Shown here in pieces: positions 1 to 8,059 of a stretch of 58,480 nucleotides of DNA. The stretch is from Oscillospiraceae bacterium (GTDB lineage Bacteria; Bacillota; Clostridia; Monoglobales; Monoglobaceae). Each line of letters opens with the position of its first letter. Positions within the stretch are counted from its first letter, which is position 1. The stretch spans positions 1 through 58,480 of the forward strand of contig SVJR01000006.1 of NCBI GenBank assembly GCA_015068845.1, written 5' to 3'. The notes beneath the pieces are model-generated. The model saw only the letters and a list, made by a program, of their open reading frames with translations, had not been told where the DNA came from and ran no database searches. The position numbers were made by a program, and so were the translations under genes.

Positions 1-22
1 CATCTATTTTGACCGCGAATTC

Positions 23-107
23 TGGTGGAGGGAGATGGATTCGAACCATCGAAGCTAGAAGCAACAGATTTACAGTCTGCCCCCTTTGGCCACTCGGGAA
101 CCCCTCC
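23..107 (-). tRNA. tRNA-Tyr (GTA)
   Basis: The reverse strand folds as an 85-nt class II tRNA. It has a 7-bp acceptor stem starting GGAGGGG, a long variable arm, the T-loop signature GGTTCGAATCC, and anticodon GTA in the loop CTGTAAA. The 3' CCA is encoded (TGG at 23-25 on the plus strand). It lies 6 nt downstream of the Thr tRNA on the same strand, so the two are probably co-transcribed. The long variable arm and GTA anticodon identify it as tyrosine. Confidence 0.95.
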
Positions 108-113
108 GAAAAA

Positions 114-189
114 TGGAGCTGGTGATGGGACTCGAACCCGCAACCTGCTGATTACAAATCAGCTGCTCTGCCAATTGAGCTACACCAGC
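114..189 (-). tRNA. tRNA-Thr (TGT)
   Basis: The reverse strand gives a 76-nt cloverleaf with acceptor stem GCTGGTG/CACCAGC, D-arm GCTCAATTGGCAGAGC, anticodon loop TTTGTAA (anticodon TGT) and T-arm GGGTTCGAGTCCC. The CCA is encoded at 114-116. It is the first of a two-tRNA minus-strand unit with tRNA-Tyr. No promoter was assigned. Confidence 0.95.
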
Positions 190-276
190 TTAAATTTTAT
201 ACTGACCACTTTCGCGACCAGCAGAAACTATAATACCATAAAACTTTATGCTTGTCAACACTTTTTTTAATTTTTT

Positions 277-735
277 TTATAATTCGCATAATTTTAATGT
301 ATACTCGTTATCATCTATTTCAAGTACTCCATAACTTCGCATTGCGCTGCCCGGATTAAACAGCTCAACCTCGCCCATTTTTTCCTGATACGCCTTATGA
401 GTATGCCCGAATATGCAAATATCCGCGCCCTTTTCCCGTGCGACCTGCCACACCTTTGAATATGAATATTTCACACCGTAATTGTGGCCGTGGGTCAGGA
501 AAATCTTAACACCGCCCAGCTCAAAAAACCGTTCATCAGGGAAATCGTGATTTAAAAAGTCATTATTCCCCTTGACCGCATCAATCTGTACAGCCGGATA
601 CATAATTCCAAGGTCCTCCACATCCTGGCACACATCGCCGGCGTGAATAATCCAATCAACCATTGCTTCCTTCTCCATCGCCTTCATCAAGGGGGCAAAT
701 TGTCTGTGCGAGTCGCTGAAAATCAAAATTTTCAT
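277..735 (-). CDS. YfcE/MJ0936-family metallophosphoesterase
   Basis: This 152-residue protein carries the calcineurin-like phosphoesterase motifs in order: FSDSH at the N-terminus, HAGDVCQD near 31, GNND near 56, HGHN near 82 and FGHTHK near 109. Together these form the dinuclear metal site. The family hydrolyses phosphodiesters; the physiological substrate of such small stand-alone members is usually unknown. The start has a good AAGGAGG site 9 nt upstream. It is transcribed away from the 851-3676 cluster. I would not name it beyond the family. Confidence 0.9.
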   Translation of the reverse strand: MKILIFSDSHRQFAPLMKAMEKEAMVDWIIHAGDVCQDVEDLGIMYPAVQIDAVKGNNDFLNHDFPDERFFELGGVKIFLTHGHNYGVKYSYSKVWQVAREKGADICIFGHTHKAYQEKMGEVELFNPGSAMRSYGVLEIDDNEYTLKLCEL

Positions 736-755
736 AAAGTTATACCTCCTTTTTT

Positions 756-784
756 ATTTTAACATATCCCAAACTTTTTGTCAC
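756..784 (-). promoter_or_regulatory. Predicted sigma-A promoter of the phosphoesterase gene
   Basis: On the minus strand GTGACA (-35) is separated by 17 nt from TAAAAT (-10), 21 nt upstream of the gene start at 735. It matches the consensus at 5 of 6 positions in each box. Called by eye only. Confidence 0.5.
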
Positions 785-850
785 TATTTTTTTACGGGGT
801 CATATACTGTTAAATAGGAATTCATTAACAGAAAGGCATGGTATAAATTT

Positions 851-1117
851 ATGACTATTCAGGAAATGATTGCAAAAATGAACCCCCAGATGCTCTCCCA
901 AGGTCTGGCAAAAATAAGCTCAGGTCTCAGCCCCGAACAGCTGAAACAGGCAGAAGCCGCAATAAAGGCAATGTCAAACGACCCAAACGGCGCACTCAAA
1001 GACCTCAACACAAATCAGCTTCAGGCAGAGCTCCAGAACAATCCGGCACTGATTAAGCAGCTAAGTCAAAACCCCGAACTGCTTACAAAACTGCAGTCCA
1101 TTATCAAGGGGAAATAA
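851..1117 (+). CDS. Small hypothetical protein, first gene of the sipL-linked cluster
   Basis: This 88-residue protein is not one I recognise. It is helical and rich in Gln, Asn, Leu and Lys, with short degenerate leucine-spaced units such as LSPEQLKQAEAA, NPALIKQLSQ and NPELLTKL. There is no signal peptide, membrane segment or cysteine. The ribosome binding site is poorly placed (GAAAGG about 14 nt upstream), so the start is less certain than its neighbours'. It runs in the same direction as, and 21 nt before, another unknown gene, and the cluster ends at the sipL-like gene. A spore-related role is inferred only from position. Confidence 0.65.
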   Translation: MTIQEMIAKMNPQMLSQGLAKISSGLSPEQLKQAEAAIKAMSNDPNGALKDLNTNQLQAELQNNPALIKQLSQNPELLTKLQSIIKGK

Positions 1118-1138
1118 CATTAAAAAGGAGAATTTAAA

Positions 1139-1552
1139 ATGAGCGAAGGTCCCGACCTTTCAAAAGCAATCGAGACGGTTCAGCAAATGCTCGCCGATGA
1201 AAACAGCGAAAATATTCTTGGCAATCTGCTGAGTTCACTTTCCGATAGCTCCGACAATACGCAGCCTGCAGAAGAAAACAGTGGTTTGGACCTTTCTTCC
1301 CTCCTCTCGGCTTTCGGAGGGGGCGACAGCAACGATGAGATGCCCTTTGATCTCGGAACCGTAATGAAGCTGCAAAGCGTGATGTCCGAAATGAATCGCC
1401 GTAAAAACGACAACGGCCCGACATTTTTAAAAGCATTGAAGCCACTGTTAAAAAAGGAACGCCGTGACAAGGTTGACCAGGCTGTAAAAATCCTTGGTGT
1501 CACAAAAGCTCTTAAAATATTCAAAAATCTTGACAACGGGAGAAGTGATTAA
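1139..1552 (+). CDS. Hypothetical protein, second gene of the sipL-linked cluster
   Basis: This 137-residue protein has no recognised family. The first half is acidic and serine-rich, with a Gly-Gly-Gly-Asp turn near residue 61. The C-terminal half is basic (KALKPLLKKERRDKVDQA) and predicted helical. There is no signal peptide or membrane segment. A clear AAAGGAG site lies 8 nt before the ATG. Its TAA is immediately followed by the next gene's ATG, which indicates translational coupling. The charge split resembles small Clostridial cytoplasmic proteins found next to sporulation genes, but I claim no function. Confidence 0.75.
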   Translation: MSEGPDLSKAIETVQQMLADENSENILGNLLSSLSDSSDNTQPAEENSGLDLSSLLSAFGGGDSNDEMPFDLGTVMKLQSVMSEMNRRKNDNGPTFLKALKPLLKKERRDKVDQAVKILGVTKALKIFKNLDNGRSD

Positions 1553-2062
1553 ATGAAGTACCATCATTACAATCCCCAGAATGCACCTCAGCAAAACACC
1601 CGTCCGCAAGCCACGCCGTCCCAGCAACCGCCGCGGCAAAAAACGCCATCTCAACCGGCAGGACAAAGCCGTCCGGCGGTTAAACCGCCACAGACTAATC
1701 CGTCAAAACAAATGTCAGCCGTCAATCCGCCGCGGCAAGCTCCACAGAATAACTCTCGCGCCAAAACAAGACCCATCAGGCGTCCAACACCGCCACCGCC
1801 CCCAAAGCCCAAGACAAAGGCAAAGAAAAAGCTTCCTTTGGGGAAAGGCGTAACCGGCTTGTTGCACGGACTTCTTCCCGCTTCGGTATATGACCCTGAC
1901 TCAAAAAAAATATTTGGTATCTTCAGTGCAGAGGACCTTTTGCTCGTTGCGCTGATTTTTCTGTGTGCAGAAAGCGACGAGGAAGACAACTCGATGATGA
2001 TTCTGGCACTCCTGTATATTCTTGTTTCAGATTACATTGAGCTGCCTGATTTGTCCTTTTAG
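1553..2062 (+). CDS. Proline/glutamine-rich basic protein with hydrophobic C-terminus
   Basis: This 169-residue protein is of unknown function. Residues 1-95 are low-complexity, rich in Pro, Gln, Asn, Lys and Arg, including a run of proline near 76-82. Residues 96-125 are basic then neutral. The C-terminal 45 residues contain two hydrophobic stretches (LLLVALIFLCA and MMILALLYILV) separated by an acidic ESDEEDNS turn. The pattern suggests a disordered cationic arm on a short membrane-associated or self-associating tail. It abuts the preceding stop codon with no gap. It sits upstream of the sipL-like gene, but a separate promoter candidate lies between them. Confidence 0.75.
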   Translation: MKYHHYNPQNAPQQNTRPQATPSQQPPRQKTPSQPAGQSRPAVKPPQTNPSKQMSAVNPPRQAPQNNSRAKTRPIRRPTPPPPPKPKTKAKKKLPLGKGVTGLLHGLLPASVYDPDSKKIFGIFSAEDLLLVALIFLCAESDEEDNSMMILALLYILVSDYIELPDLSF

Positions 2063-2091
2063 GAATATATTGGTTTTTTCTATCATACTAT
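2063..2091 (+). promoter_or_regulatory. Sigma-E-like sporulation promoter upstream of the sipL-like gene
   Basis: GAATATA (2063-2069), a 14-nt spacer, then CATACTAT (2084-2091). This fits the known mother-cell sigma-E consensus (KMATATT, N14-15, CATACANT) with one mismatch in each box. It lies 37 nt before the ATG at 2129. SipL is a sigma-E regulon member in Clostridioides difficile, which agrees with the call. Confidence 0.5.
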
Positions 2092-2128
2092 ATACCAAAA
2101 AACACCATTTTGAAATGAGGTAGAAGAA

Positions 2129-3676
2129 ATGTCCGTGAAACTGCAAAAGGAGCATATAAGGCTGTCCGAGGTCGTATGCTCCCGTTATTGTCAGACCACT
2201 CTTGAAAACGATATTATTGTCCCGGATATAAAGCCCGATATCCTTAAAGTTCTGCAGGTCAGCAACTCGATTGCCATAACCCAGAAGAACATTCAGACAG
2301 ACAAGGTTTATGTTCAGGGAATCCTCCGCATCAACATTCTTTACACGCCCGACAACGATGAGCCGGGCTCGGTTAAGGCTATTAACACAACCCTGGACTT
2401 TAACCACACCATTGACGCAAAGGGCGCAAAGCCCGGTATGGAGCTGATGATTGAAGCAGAATGCGACCCTGCCGAATACACACCTGTAAACAGCCGTAAG
2501 CTGAATGTCCGCAGTAAAATCGGGTTTTCAATACGGCTCTCGCAGCTATCCGAGCTTGACCTTGCCACCGGCATTGACGACAGCACACCCATTCAGCTTA
2601 AAGGAACCAATCTCAAAATTTACAATCCTTGCATAGACGCCGAACGCGACCTGATTATCCGCGAGAAGTTTGAGCTGCCCTCAGGCAAGCCGTCAATCTG
2701 CGAGGTTCTGAAATTCACCGCAAAGCCGGTTTCAGTTGAACTGCGCCTTCTTAACGATAAAGCAGTTGCCAAAGGCGAAATCAAGGCTTGTGCCCTTTAC
2801 TGCAGCGAAGAGAACTCAGTAGAGTGTCTGGAATACACCGCACCGTTCAGTGAAATTCTGGAGATTGACGGGCTGACAGAAACAATGTCGGGAGAAATTG
2901 ATTATTCGGTAAAAGACCTTTATTATGAAGTTTGCCCTGACCCGGACGGCGACAAAAGGGTTTTGAGCTGCGAGTTCACCCTTTCGGCAACCGTCAGGGC
3001 CTATGAAACCGTGGAATGCAGCGCAATTGAGGACGCATACGGCCTGGACTTTGCCGTGGAGCTTGAAAAGACCGCATATAGTATAGAACAGCTTGTCGAA
3101 AGCACCTCTGCCGAGTGCACGCTGAAGGAACAGGTAAACATTCCCGATTACCTGCCCGAAATTCATCAGCTGTGCGACTGTGCCGCGTCTTTAACCGTAG
3201 AGAATGTGACAATTGACGCACCGTCGGTAACGGTAAGCGGATATGCAAACTGCAATATACTTTACCTCGCCGCCGATAATGGCACGCCCGTCGCAGGGTT
3301 CAACCACATAATGGCATTCAGCCACACCTTTGACATTCCCGGAATAACTCCGGACTGTCTGTGTGATACAAAGGCGGAAATTGAACATATAAGCTGTACC
3401 ATAAGCAGCGGCAGATGCCTTGAGGTCCGTGCGGTTATTGCAATAATACTCAAAGCAATGTGCCCTGAGAGCACCGAGCTGATTTCTGCCATCAACTGTA
3501 TTGAAGACGAGGCTTTGCCAAAGCCCCCGTCGATAATTGTGTACTTTGTGCAAAAAGGCGACACCCTCTGGAACATTGCAAAACGCTACCACACCTCGGC
3601 GGAGGCAATAATAGAAGCAAACAACCTTGAATCCGATCTGATTTTCCCCGGACAGCGAATATTTATTTTCAGATAG
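2129..3676 (+). CDS. sipL: SipL-like spore morphogenesis protein (SPOCS/DUF3794 repeats + LysM)
   Basis: This 515-residue protein is built from SPOCS (DUF3794) domains, seen as repeated DNILYTPDN- and LRIN-type beta segments over about residues 1-450. A C-terminal LysM domain follows at about 470-513 (YFVQKGDTLWNIAKRY ... IIEANNL ... IFPGQRIFI). The same architecture defines C. difficile SipL, which binds SpoIVA and is needed to assemble the coat on the forespore. Cytoplasmic mother-cell location is inferred because there is no signal peptide. The start has GAGGTAGAAGAA before the ATG. A sigma-E-like promoter precedes it and a bidirectional terminator follows. Confidence 0.85.
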   Translation: MSVKLQKEHIRLSEVVCSRYCQTTLENDIIVPDIKPDILKVLQVSNSIAITQKNIQTDKVYVQGILRINILYTPDNDEPGSVKAINTTLDFNHTIDAKGAKPGMELMIEAECDPAEYTPVNSRKLNVRSKIGFSIRLSQLSELDLATGIDDSTPIQLKGTNLKIYNPCIDAERDLIIREKFELPSGKPSICEVLKFTAKPVSVELRLLNDKAVAKGEIKACALYCSEENSVECLEYTAPFSEILEIDGLTETMSGEIDYSVKDLYYEVCPDPDGDKRVLSCEFTLSATVRAYETVECSAIEDAYGLDFAVELEKTAYSIEQLVESTSAECTLKEQVNIPDYLPEIHQLCDCAASLTVENVTIDAPSVTVSGYANCNILYLAADNGTPVAGFNHIMAFSHTFDIPGITPDCLCDTKAEIEHISCTISSGRCLEVRAVIAIILKAMCPESTELISAINCIEDEALPKPPSIIVYFVQKGDTLWNIAKRYHTSAEAIIEANNLESDLIFPGQRIFIFR

Positions 3677-3690
3677 GTTATAACAAAGAA

Positions 3691-3726
3691 AAGTCATTTA
3701 AGAGCTTACTCTTAAATGACTTTTTT
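3691..3726. terminator. Bidirectional rho-independent terminator
   Basis: A perfect 14-bp stem (3691-3704 with 3709-3722, loop CTTA) is followed by a T run on the plus strand and preceded by an A run that serves the minus strand. It separates the convergent sipL-like and walJ-like genes. It overlaps the last codons and stop of the minus-strand gene. Confidence 0.85.
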
Positions 3727-4506
3727 ATATTCTTCAAAAGCTTTAATATTTTCAAAGCAGGCTACCGAAAGGCTCACATTAAACTCTTTAACTGCCGCCC
3801 TGACTGTTTCAAATGCTGTTTGCGGATAGTTGTTTTCCTCGCTCAGATGACCGAGTATTATCTCCTTTGTCCCCGTCTGGCTGAGCCGTTTGGCAAGCTC
3901 TGCCGAGTCATCGTTGCAAAGATGCCCAAGTTCACCTCGTATACGGCGTTTTAACTCGTATGGATAGCTACCTATATCCAGCATATACGGGTCGTAATTT
4001 GCCTCTAAAAGAACTGTATTGCTGCCCTTAACAGCATCAAAAACGCTGTCTGTAATCACGCCCATATCGGTTGCCACGGCAACCTTTGCCGCTCCTGTGC
4101 AAAAGGTATAGCCCACCGGCTCTGCTGCATCGTGAGGGATAGGAAACGAGGTCACCTTGATATCGTTTATGTAAAAGCTGTCGTTTGCGCTAAATACCTT
4201 TACATTATCCTCGTCTATTCTGCCTACCGCAGTCTTCATTCCCTGCCATGTACCGCAGGTTGCATATACCGGAAGGTTGTGCTTGCGTGAAATAATACCG
4301 ACACCCTTAGTATGGTCGGTATGTTCGTGGGTGACAACAATCGCATCCAGCTCTGCCCCCGAAATACCCACATTTTTCAGGCATTCCTCAAGGACCTTGC
4401 CGCTAACGCCGCAATCAACCAGTATTTTTGTATTCGCGCTGAAAATAACCGTTGCATTCCCCTTGCTGCTGCTTTTAAGGGGACATACCATCAATTCTGC
4501 TGTCAT
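3712..4506 (-). CDS. walJ: WalJ/YycJ-type MBL-fold metallo-hydrolase
   Basis: This 264-residue protein has the metallo-beta-lactamase-fold signature THEHTDH near residue 60, a SSSKGNAT N-terminal strand typical of YycJ/WalJ, and downstream metal ligands (HDAAEPVGY, ATDMG, LGHLSEEN). YycJ-family proteins are predicted nucleases linked to the WalRK two-component system in Bacilli. No walRK genes are in this window, so the symbol rests on protein family only. AAGGAAGG lies 6 nt before the ATG. It is 71 nt downstream of murA on the same strand. Confidence 0.75.
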   Translation of the reverse strand: MTAELMVCPLKSSSKGNATVIFSANTKILVDCGVSGKVLEECLKNVGISGAELDAIVVTHEHTDHTKGVGIISRKHNLPVYATCGTWQGMKTAVGRIDEDNVKVFSANDSFYINDIKVTSFPIPHDAAEPVGYTFCTGAAKVAVATDMGVITDSVFDAVKGSNTVLLEANYDPYMLDIGSYPYELKRRIRGELGHLCNDDSAELAKRLSQTGTKEIILGHLSEENNYPQTAFETVRAAVKEFNVSLSVACFENIKAFEEYKKVI

Positions 4507-4532
4507 TTTGAGCCTTCCTTTTCACATATTAA

Positions 4533-4566
4533 ATGCCGCACCAAAGCACATTCTCCGATGCGGCAT
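4533..4566 (-). terminator. Possible weak terminator after murA
   Basis: An 8-bp inverted repeat ATGCCGCA/TGCGGCAT with an 18-nt loop lies between murA and walJ. On the minus strand only a short T-rich tail (TTTAATATG) follows, so it is at most a weak or partial terminator. Confidence 0.35.
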
Positions 4567-4577
4567 AAGCTTCGACT

Positions 4578-5864
4578 TTACGCAGGAGTAACTGTGCGGA
4601 CTTTTTCGCCATCTCTGCGTCTTGTAATCTGAGCGCCAAGGGCTCTAAGCTTCTGTTCAAAGTTCTCATAGCCTCTGTCGATATATTTAAGATTGTATAT
4701 TTCAGTAACACCGTCAGCCATCAGTCCGGCAATAACCAGTGCCGCTCCGGCTCTCAGATCGGTTGATGACACCGGCGAGCCCATCAGGCGGTTGCCACCC
4801 TCAACAACAGCTGTTCTGCCGTCAACACTGACAATTGCTCCCATTCGTCTGAGCTCCTCAACATACTTAAAGCGGTTGTCCCATACATTTTCGGTAACAA
4901 TGCAGGTTCCGTTTGCCGCAGTGAGAAGGGTCAGCATCTGAGGCTGAAGGTCGGTGGGAAAACCGGGATACGGCATCGTTGTGAAGTTTGCCTTCTTAAG
5001 ACTCTCCGTACCTTTTACCCTTATACTATCGTCATATTCCTCAATCACCACGCCCATCTCGGCAAGCTTTGCAGAAATAGAATCAAGATGCTTGGGGATA
5101 ATATTCTTTATCAGTACATCGCCACCGGTTGCAGCCGCCGCAATCATAAAGGTTCCTGCTTCAATCTGGTCGGGAATAACCGTATAAGTTCCGCCGTGAA
5201 GCTCTTCAACACCCTTTATTTTAATAACATCTGTACCTGCGCCCTTGATGTTTGCGCCCATACTGTTGAGAAAGTTTGCAACATCAACTATGTGCGGCTC
5301 CTTTGCGGCATTCTCGATAACTGTCTGTCCGTTTGCGGTAGCTGCCGCCATCATTACATTTATAGTTGCGCCGACAGATACCTTATCCATATAAATTGAC
5401 GCCCCTGTAAGCTCCTCGGCTTTAATGTCTACAAAGCCATACTCCACGGTGTATTCCGCACCAAGCGAAACAAAGCCCTTGAGGTGTAAATCAATCGGTC
5501 TTACACCAAAATCACAGCCACCGGGCATTGCAACCCTCGCCTGTCTGAATCTGCCCAGAAGTGCTCCCATAAGATACGAGGAAGCACGAATTTTGCTGAC
5601 CATCTCGTAAGGTGCTTCAAAGCAATTTAAGGAGCTTCCGTCAATACGCAGAACTCCCTTATCAATGAATTCAGCTCTACCGCCGAGCTGATTTATTATG
5701 TCGATTAATACATAGGTGTCGCTGACAGCCGGTACATTTTCAATTATACATACATCCTTAACAAGGAGCGCTGCCACAATCAATGCAACTGCAGAATTCT
5801 TTGCGCCGCTGATTTCGACCTCGCCCTCAAGCTTTGCACCGCCCAGGATCACATACTTTTCCAT
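4578..5864 (-). CDS. murA: UDP-N-acetylglucosamine 1-carboxyvinyltransferase
   Basis: This 428-residue enzyme transfers enolpyruvate from PEP to UDP-GlcNAc in the first committed step of peptidoglycan synthesis, in the cytoplasm. The EPSP-synthase-like fold is recognisable from GAKNSAVAL near residue 19, RASSYLMGALLGR near 87, the catalytic-loop cysteine in MPGGCDFG near 111, and PGFPTDLQPQ near 300. I chose the internal ATG at 5864. The upstream GTG at 5876 overlaps the probable Shine-Dalgarno GGGTGGGTG. A fosfomycin-sensitive Cys (not Asp) is present. It has its own promoter candidate. Confidence 0.95.
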   Translation of the reverse strand: MEKYVILGGAKLEGEVEISGAKNSAVALIVAALLVKDVCIIENVPAVSDTYVLIDIINQLGGRAEFIDKGVLRIDGSSLNCFEAPYEMVSKIRASSYLMGALLGRFRQARVAMPGGCDFGVRPIDLHLKGFVSLGAEYTVEYGFVDIKAEELTGASIYMDKVSVGATINVMMAAATANGQTVIENAAKEPHIVDVANFLNSMGANIKGAGTDVIKIKGVEELHGGTYTVIPDQIEAGTFMIAAAATGGDVLIKNIIPKHLDSISAKLAEMGVVIEEYDDSIRVKGTESLKKANFTTMPYPGFPTDLQPQMLTLLTAANGTCIVTENVWDNRFKYVEELRRMGAIVSVDGRTAVVEGGNRLMGSPVSSTDLRAGAALVIAGLMADGVTEIYNLKYIDRGYENFEQKLRALGAQITRRRDGEKVRTVTPA

Positions 5865-5929
5865 CTTTTCACCCACCCGGATTTAATCTTTGGTATATCA
5901 AAACTGTTGTGGTCTGTTTTATCTTTATT

Positions 5930-5958
5930 ATTTTATCATAAACTATTGTCAAAATCAA
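5930..5958 (-). promoter_or_regulatory. Predicted murA promoter
   Basis: On the minus strand TTGATT is separated by 17 nt from TAAAAT, about 66 nt upstream of the murA start, in a strongly AT-rich spacer. An overlapping TTGACA exists but its spacing to any -10 is poor. Confidence 0.5.
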
Positions 5959-5994
5959 TAGTAAATTACAATTCACACACAATATTTTGTATTT

Positions 5995-6624
5995 TCAGCT
6001 TTTAGCATACCCAACATCGCCTTTTTCAATACCTATCCGGCCGTTTGTTTTGTCAATTAAATCTGCAATAAATTTTTCAACTTCGGATTCGGGAATATAC
6101 GCCTTGACCTTAACCGCATCGGCATACTCCGTTTCACCCATCATATAGTTTTGGGCGCAGATCTCGCTTTGAACCTTGCCAAGCAGCGAATACTCACAGG
6201 AAACCGTAATTTCACGGCACAGAACCATTGTAACCGGCTTTGCCGCCTCAATACCCATCTTTGCCGCTTTGGAGTAAGCGTGAACCAAGCCACCCGTTCC
6301 AAGCAGAATTCCGCCAAAATAACGGGTAACAACAACTAAAATATTGCTTAGCCCCTCTTTTTTTATCATATCAAAAACGGGCATTCCCGCCGTTCCTGCC
6401 GGCTCGCCATCGTCGCTGTATCTTTGAATATTGTTGTCTTCTATGATATAGGCATAAACATTATGCCCTGCATCCCAGTACTTTTTCCTGAGAGATTCAA
6501 GAAATTCAAGAGCTTCTGCCTCGGTTTTCACAGGCTTGACCGTTGCAATAAACCTTGACCGCTTTTCTACCAACTCGTCCGTGCCTTCGCCCAGAACGGT
6601 TCTGTAGCTTTCTTTCACCTGCAA
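5995..6624 (-). CDS. YigZ/IMPACT-family protein
   Basis: This 209-residue protein has the UPF0029/IMPACT N-terminal domain: EKRSRFIATVKPV near 20, AGHNVYAYII near 53, the YSDDGEPAGTAGMP signature near 70, and VVVTRYFGGILLGTGGLVHAYS near 100. A C-terminal DUF1949-like ferredoxin fold follows (residues 135-205). Bacterial YigZ/YvyE has been proposed to bind nucleic acids or ribosomes but its role is unsettled. The gene stands alone on the minus strand between murA and a repeat array. Confidence 0.9.
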   Translation of the reverse strand: MQVKESYRTVLGEGTDELVEKRSRFIATVKPVKTEAEALEFLESLRKKYWDAGHNVYAYIIEDNNIQRYSDDGEPAGTAGMPVFDMIKKEGLSNILVVVTRYFGGILLGTGGLVHAYSKAAKMGIEAAKPVTMVLCREITVSCEYSLLGKVQSEICAQNYMMGETEYADAVKVKAYIPESEVEKFIADLIDKTNGRIGIEKGDVGYAKS

Positions 6625-6639
6625 TCACCCTTTCTTTTG

Positions 6640-6800
6640 TATAGCCTTCCCCTCGAGGCTGGAGCGTTAAGACAACATATCGGCGATATGTTGTTAGCGT
6701 AAGATTGCAAAATGTAGAACATTTTGCTGTTAAAAGAAAACGCAGTGCGTTTTTACCCCAAGAGTCGGATGAGGTGTTGCGCCCACCCCAATAACACATA
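6640..6800. repeat. Intergenic array of three triloop palindromes in a repeat-like element
   Basis: Between the YigZ gene and spmB are three consecutive perfect palindromes, each closing on a 3-nt loop. They are at 6672-6694 (10 bp, loop GGC), 6707-6727 (9 bp, loop AGA) and 6737-6753 (7 bp, loop AGT). They are bracketed by GCCTTCCCCTC near 6644 and a GTCGGATGAGGTG block near 6764. The flanking blocks resemble ends of dispersed repeats I associate with gut Firmicutes genomes. No coding potential is evident. Confidence 0.6.
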
Positions 6801-6822
6801 TATTTTAACATACTTCGACTTA

Positions 6823-7344
6823 CTATGCAAGTAAAATATAAGTCATCATAACCGCCATAAGCATCCCCGTCAAATCCGCAAGCAACGCCGATTTAACCGT
6901 GTGCCGTATCTTTTTTATGCCAACAGCACCGAAATATACCGCAACCGTGTAAAATGTAGTTTCGGTCGAACCCATCATAACCGACGCCACCTTCCCGGCA
7001 AGCGAGTCAGGTCCGTTATTTTTGAAGATATCGTTCACTATCGCAATCGAGCCGCTGCCCGAAACAGGTCTGAGAAGCGCAAGCGGCAATACATCTGCAG
7101 GAATTTTAAGGGTATCGGTCAGCGGCTTCAGAATATCCCCCAGTATTCTAAGCGCACCCGATTCACGGAACATAGAAATTGCAACCATAAGACCAACCAA
7201 CGGTGCCACAATCTGCAGCATATTTTCAGCACCGGTCTTTGCACCCTCCACAAAGCTATCGTATACATTTATCCGTTTTACCATCCCAAAGGCAACTATC
7301 CCCACAATCATCAGCGGCACAGCAAAAAGAGAGATAATCCTCAT
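6823..7344 (-). CDS. spmB: Spore maturation protein B
   Basis: This 173-residue integral membrane protein of the nucleoside-recognition (Gate) domain family has about four hydrophobic segments. The diagnostic stretch RPVSGSGSIAIVNDIF is near residue 90, followed by VMMGSTETTFYTVAVYFG near 127. SpmB acts with SpmA in spore core dehydration and heat resistance. Its start follows the spmA stop directly (7344/7345), as in other spore formers. The family boundary with general nucleoside transporters is blurred, but the adjacent spmA makes the call firm. Confidence 0.92.
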   Translation of the reverse strand: MRIISLFAVPLMIVGIVAFGMVKRINVYDSFVEGAKTGAENMLQIVAPLVGLMVAISMFRESGALRILGDILKPLTDTLKIPADVLPLALLRPVSGSGSIAIVNDIFKNNGPDSLAGKVASVMMGSTETTFYTVAVYFGAVGIKKIRHTVKSALLADLTGMLMAVMMTYILLA

Positions 7345-7926
7345 TTACAAGTCTCTCCTTCTCTGAAATATTTTTGCCGCCATAACGCCCACAACAACAG
7401 CGCAGATACTGCACACCCAGACCGGAACAATTATTCCCGACGGGTCGGACGAGCCGTACATTTGCCGGAGCGAAATAACCGTGGACGGAATAAGCTGAAT
7501 TGATGCCGTATTAATCACCACAAACATACACATCTCGTCGCTTGCTGCTGTACGGTGTTTGTTTTCCTTGTCAAGCTCACGCATTGCAGCAATTCCAAGA
7601 GGGGTTGCTGCATTGCCCATCCCCAAAAGATTTGCCACCATATTCATAACAATTGCACGCATTGCGGCAGAGTCCTGACGAAGCTTGGGAAATATAATCT
7701 TAGTCACAGGTCTTAAAAGCCTTGCAAAAACATTTATCAGCCCCGAATTCTCTGCCACCTTTGCAATTCCCGTCCAAAGACACATTGAACCAAGCAAGCC
7801 TATGCAAGTCTCAACCGCTGATGCCGCCCCCTCAATTGCACCTGCCGTAAGTGCCTCAATTTTTCCGGTAAACATTGCCGCCGCAAAGGATATAACTATC
7901 ATTCCGCACCAAATATAATTAAGCAT
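7345..7926 (-). CDS. spmA: Spore maturation protein A
   Basis: This 193-residue membrane protein starts MLNYIWCGMIVISF. It has the Gate-domain core LLGSMCLWTGIAKVAENSGL near 45, MNMVANLLGMGNAATPLGI near 93 and FVVINTASIQLIPSTVI near 134. It has about five transmembrane helices. It acts with SpmB in spore cortex and core maturation. A GAGGGG site lies just upstream of the ATG. No clear sporulation promoter was identified in the 100 nt upstream, which runs into a MITE-like repeat. Confidence 0.92.
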   Translation of the reverse strand: MLNYIWCGMIVISFAAAMFTGKIEALTAGAIEGAASAVETCIGLLGSMCLWTGIAKVAENSGLINVFARLLRPVTKIIFPKLRQDSAAMRAIVMNMVANLLGMGNAATPLGIAAMRELDKENKHRTAASDEMCMFVVINTASIQLIPSTVISLRQMYGSSDPSGIIVPVWVCSICAVVVGVMAAKIFQRRRDL

Positions 7927-8059
7927 CTATACCCCTCTTTTTGTGTTTTTAATTAAATATATTCAGAGCTCCGGCGGAATATTTGCGTTTGTTAAAAGTA
8001 TGATTTAAGCCACAACAAATGCTGTCTTGACTCCTTCCACCGTTAAGACACATCTCACC

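Noticed and set aside
1139-2062. Minus-strand ORFs overlapping the small genes (1134-1445, 1180-1536, 1651-1989)
   Set aside because: They lack ribosome sites and have compositions typical of antisense frames, while the plus-strand genes are coupled stop-to-start.
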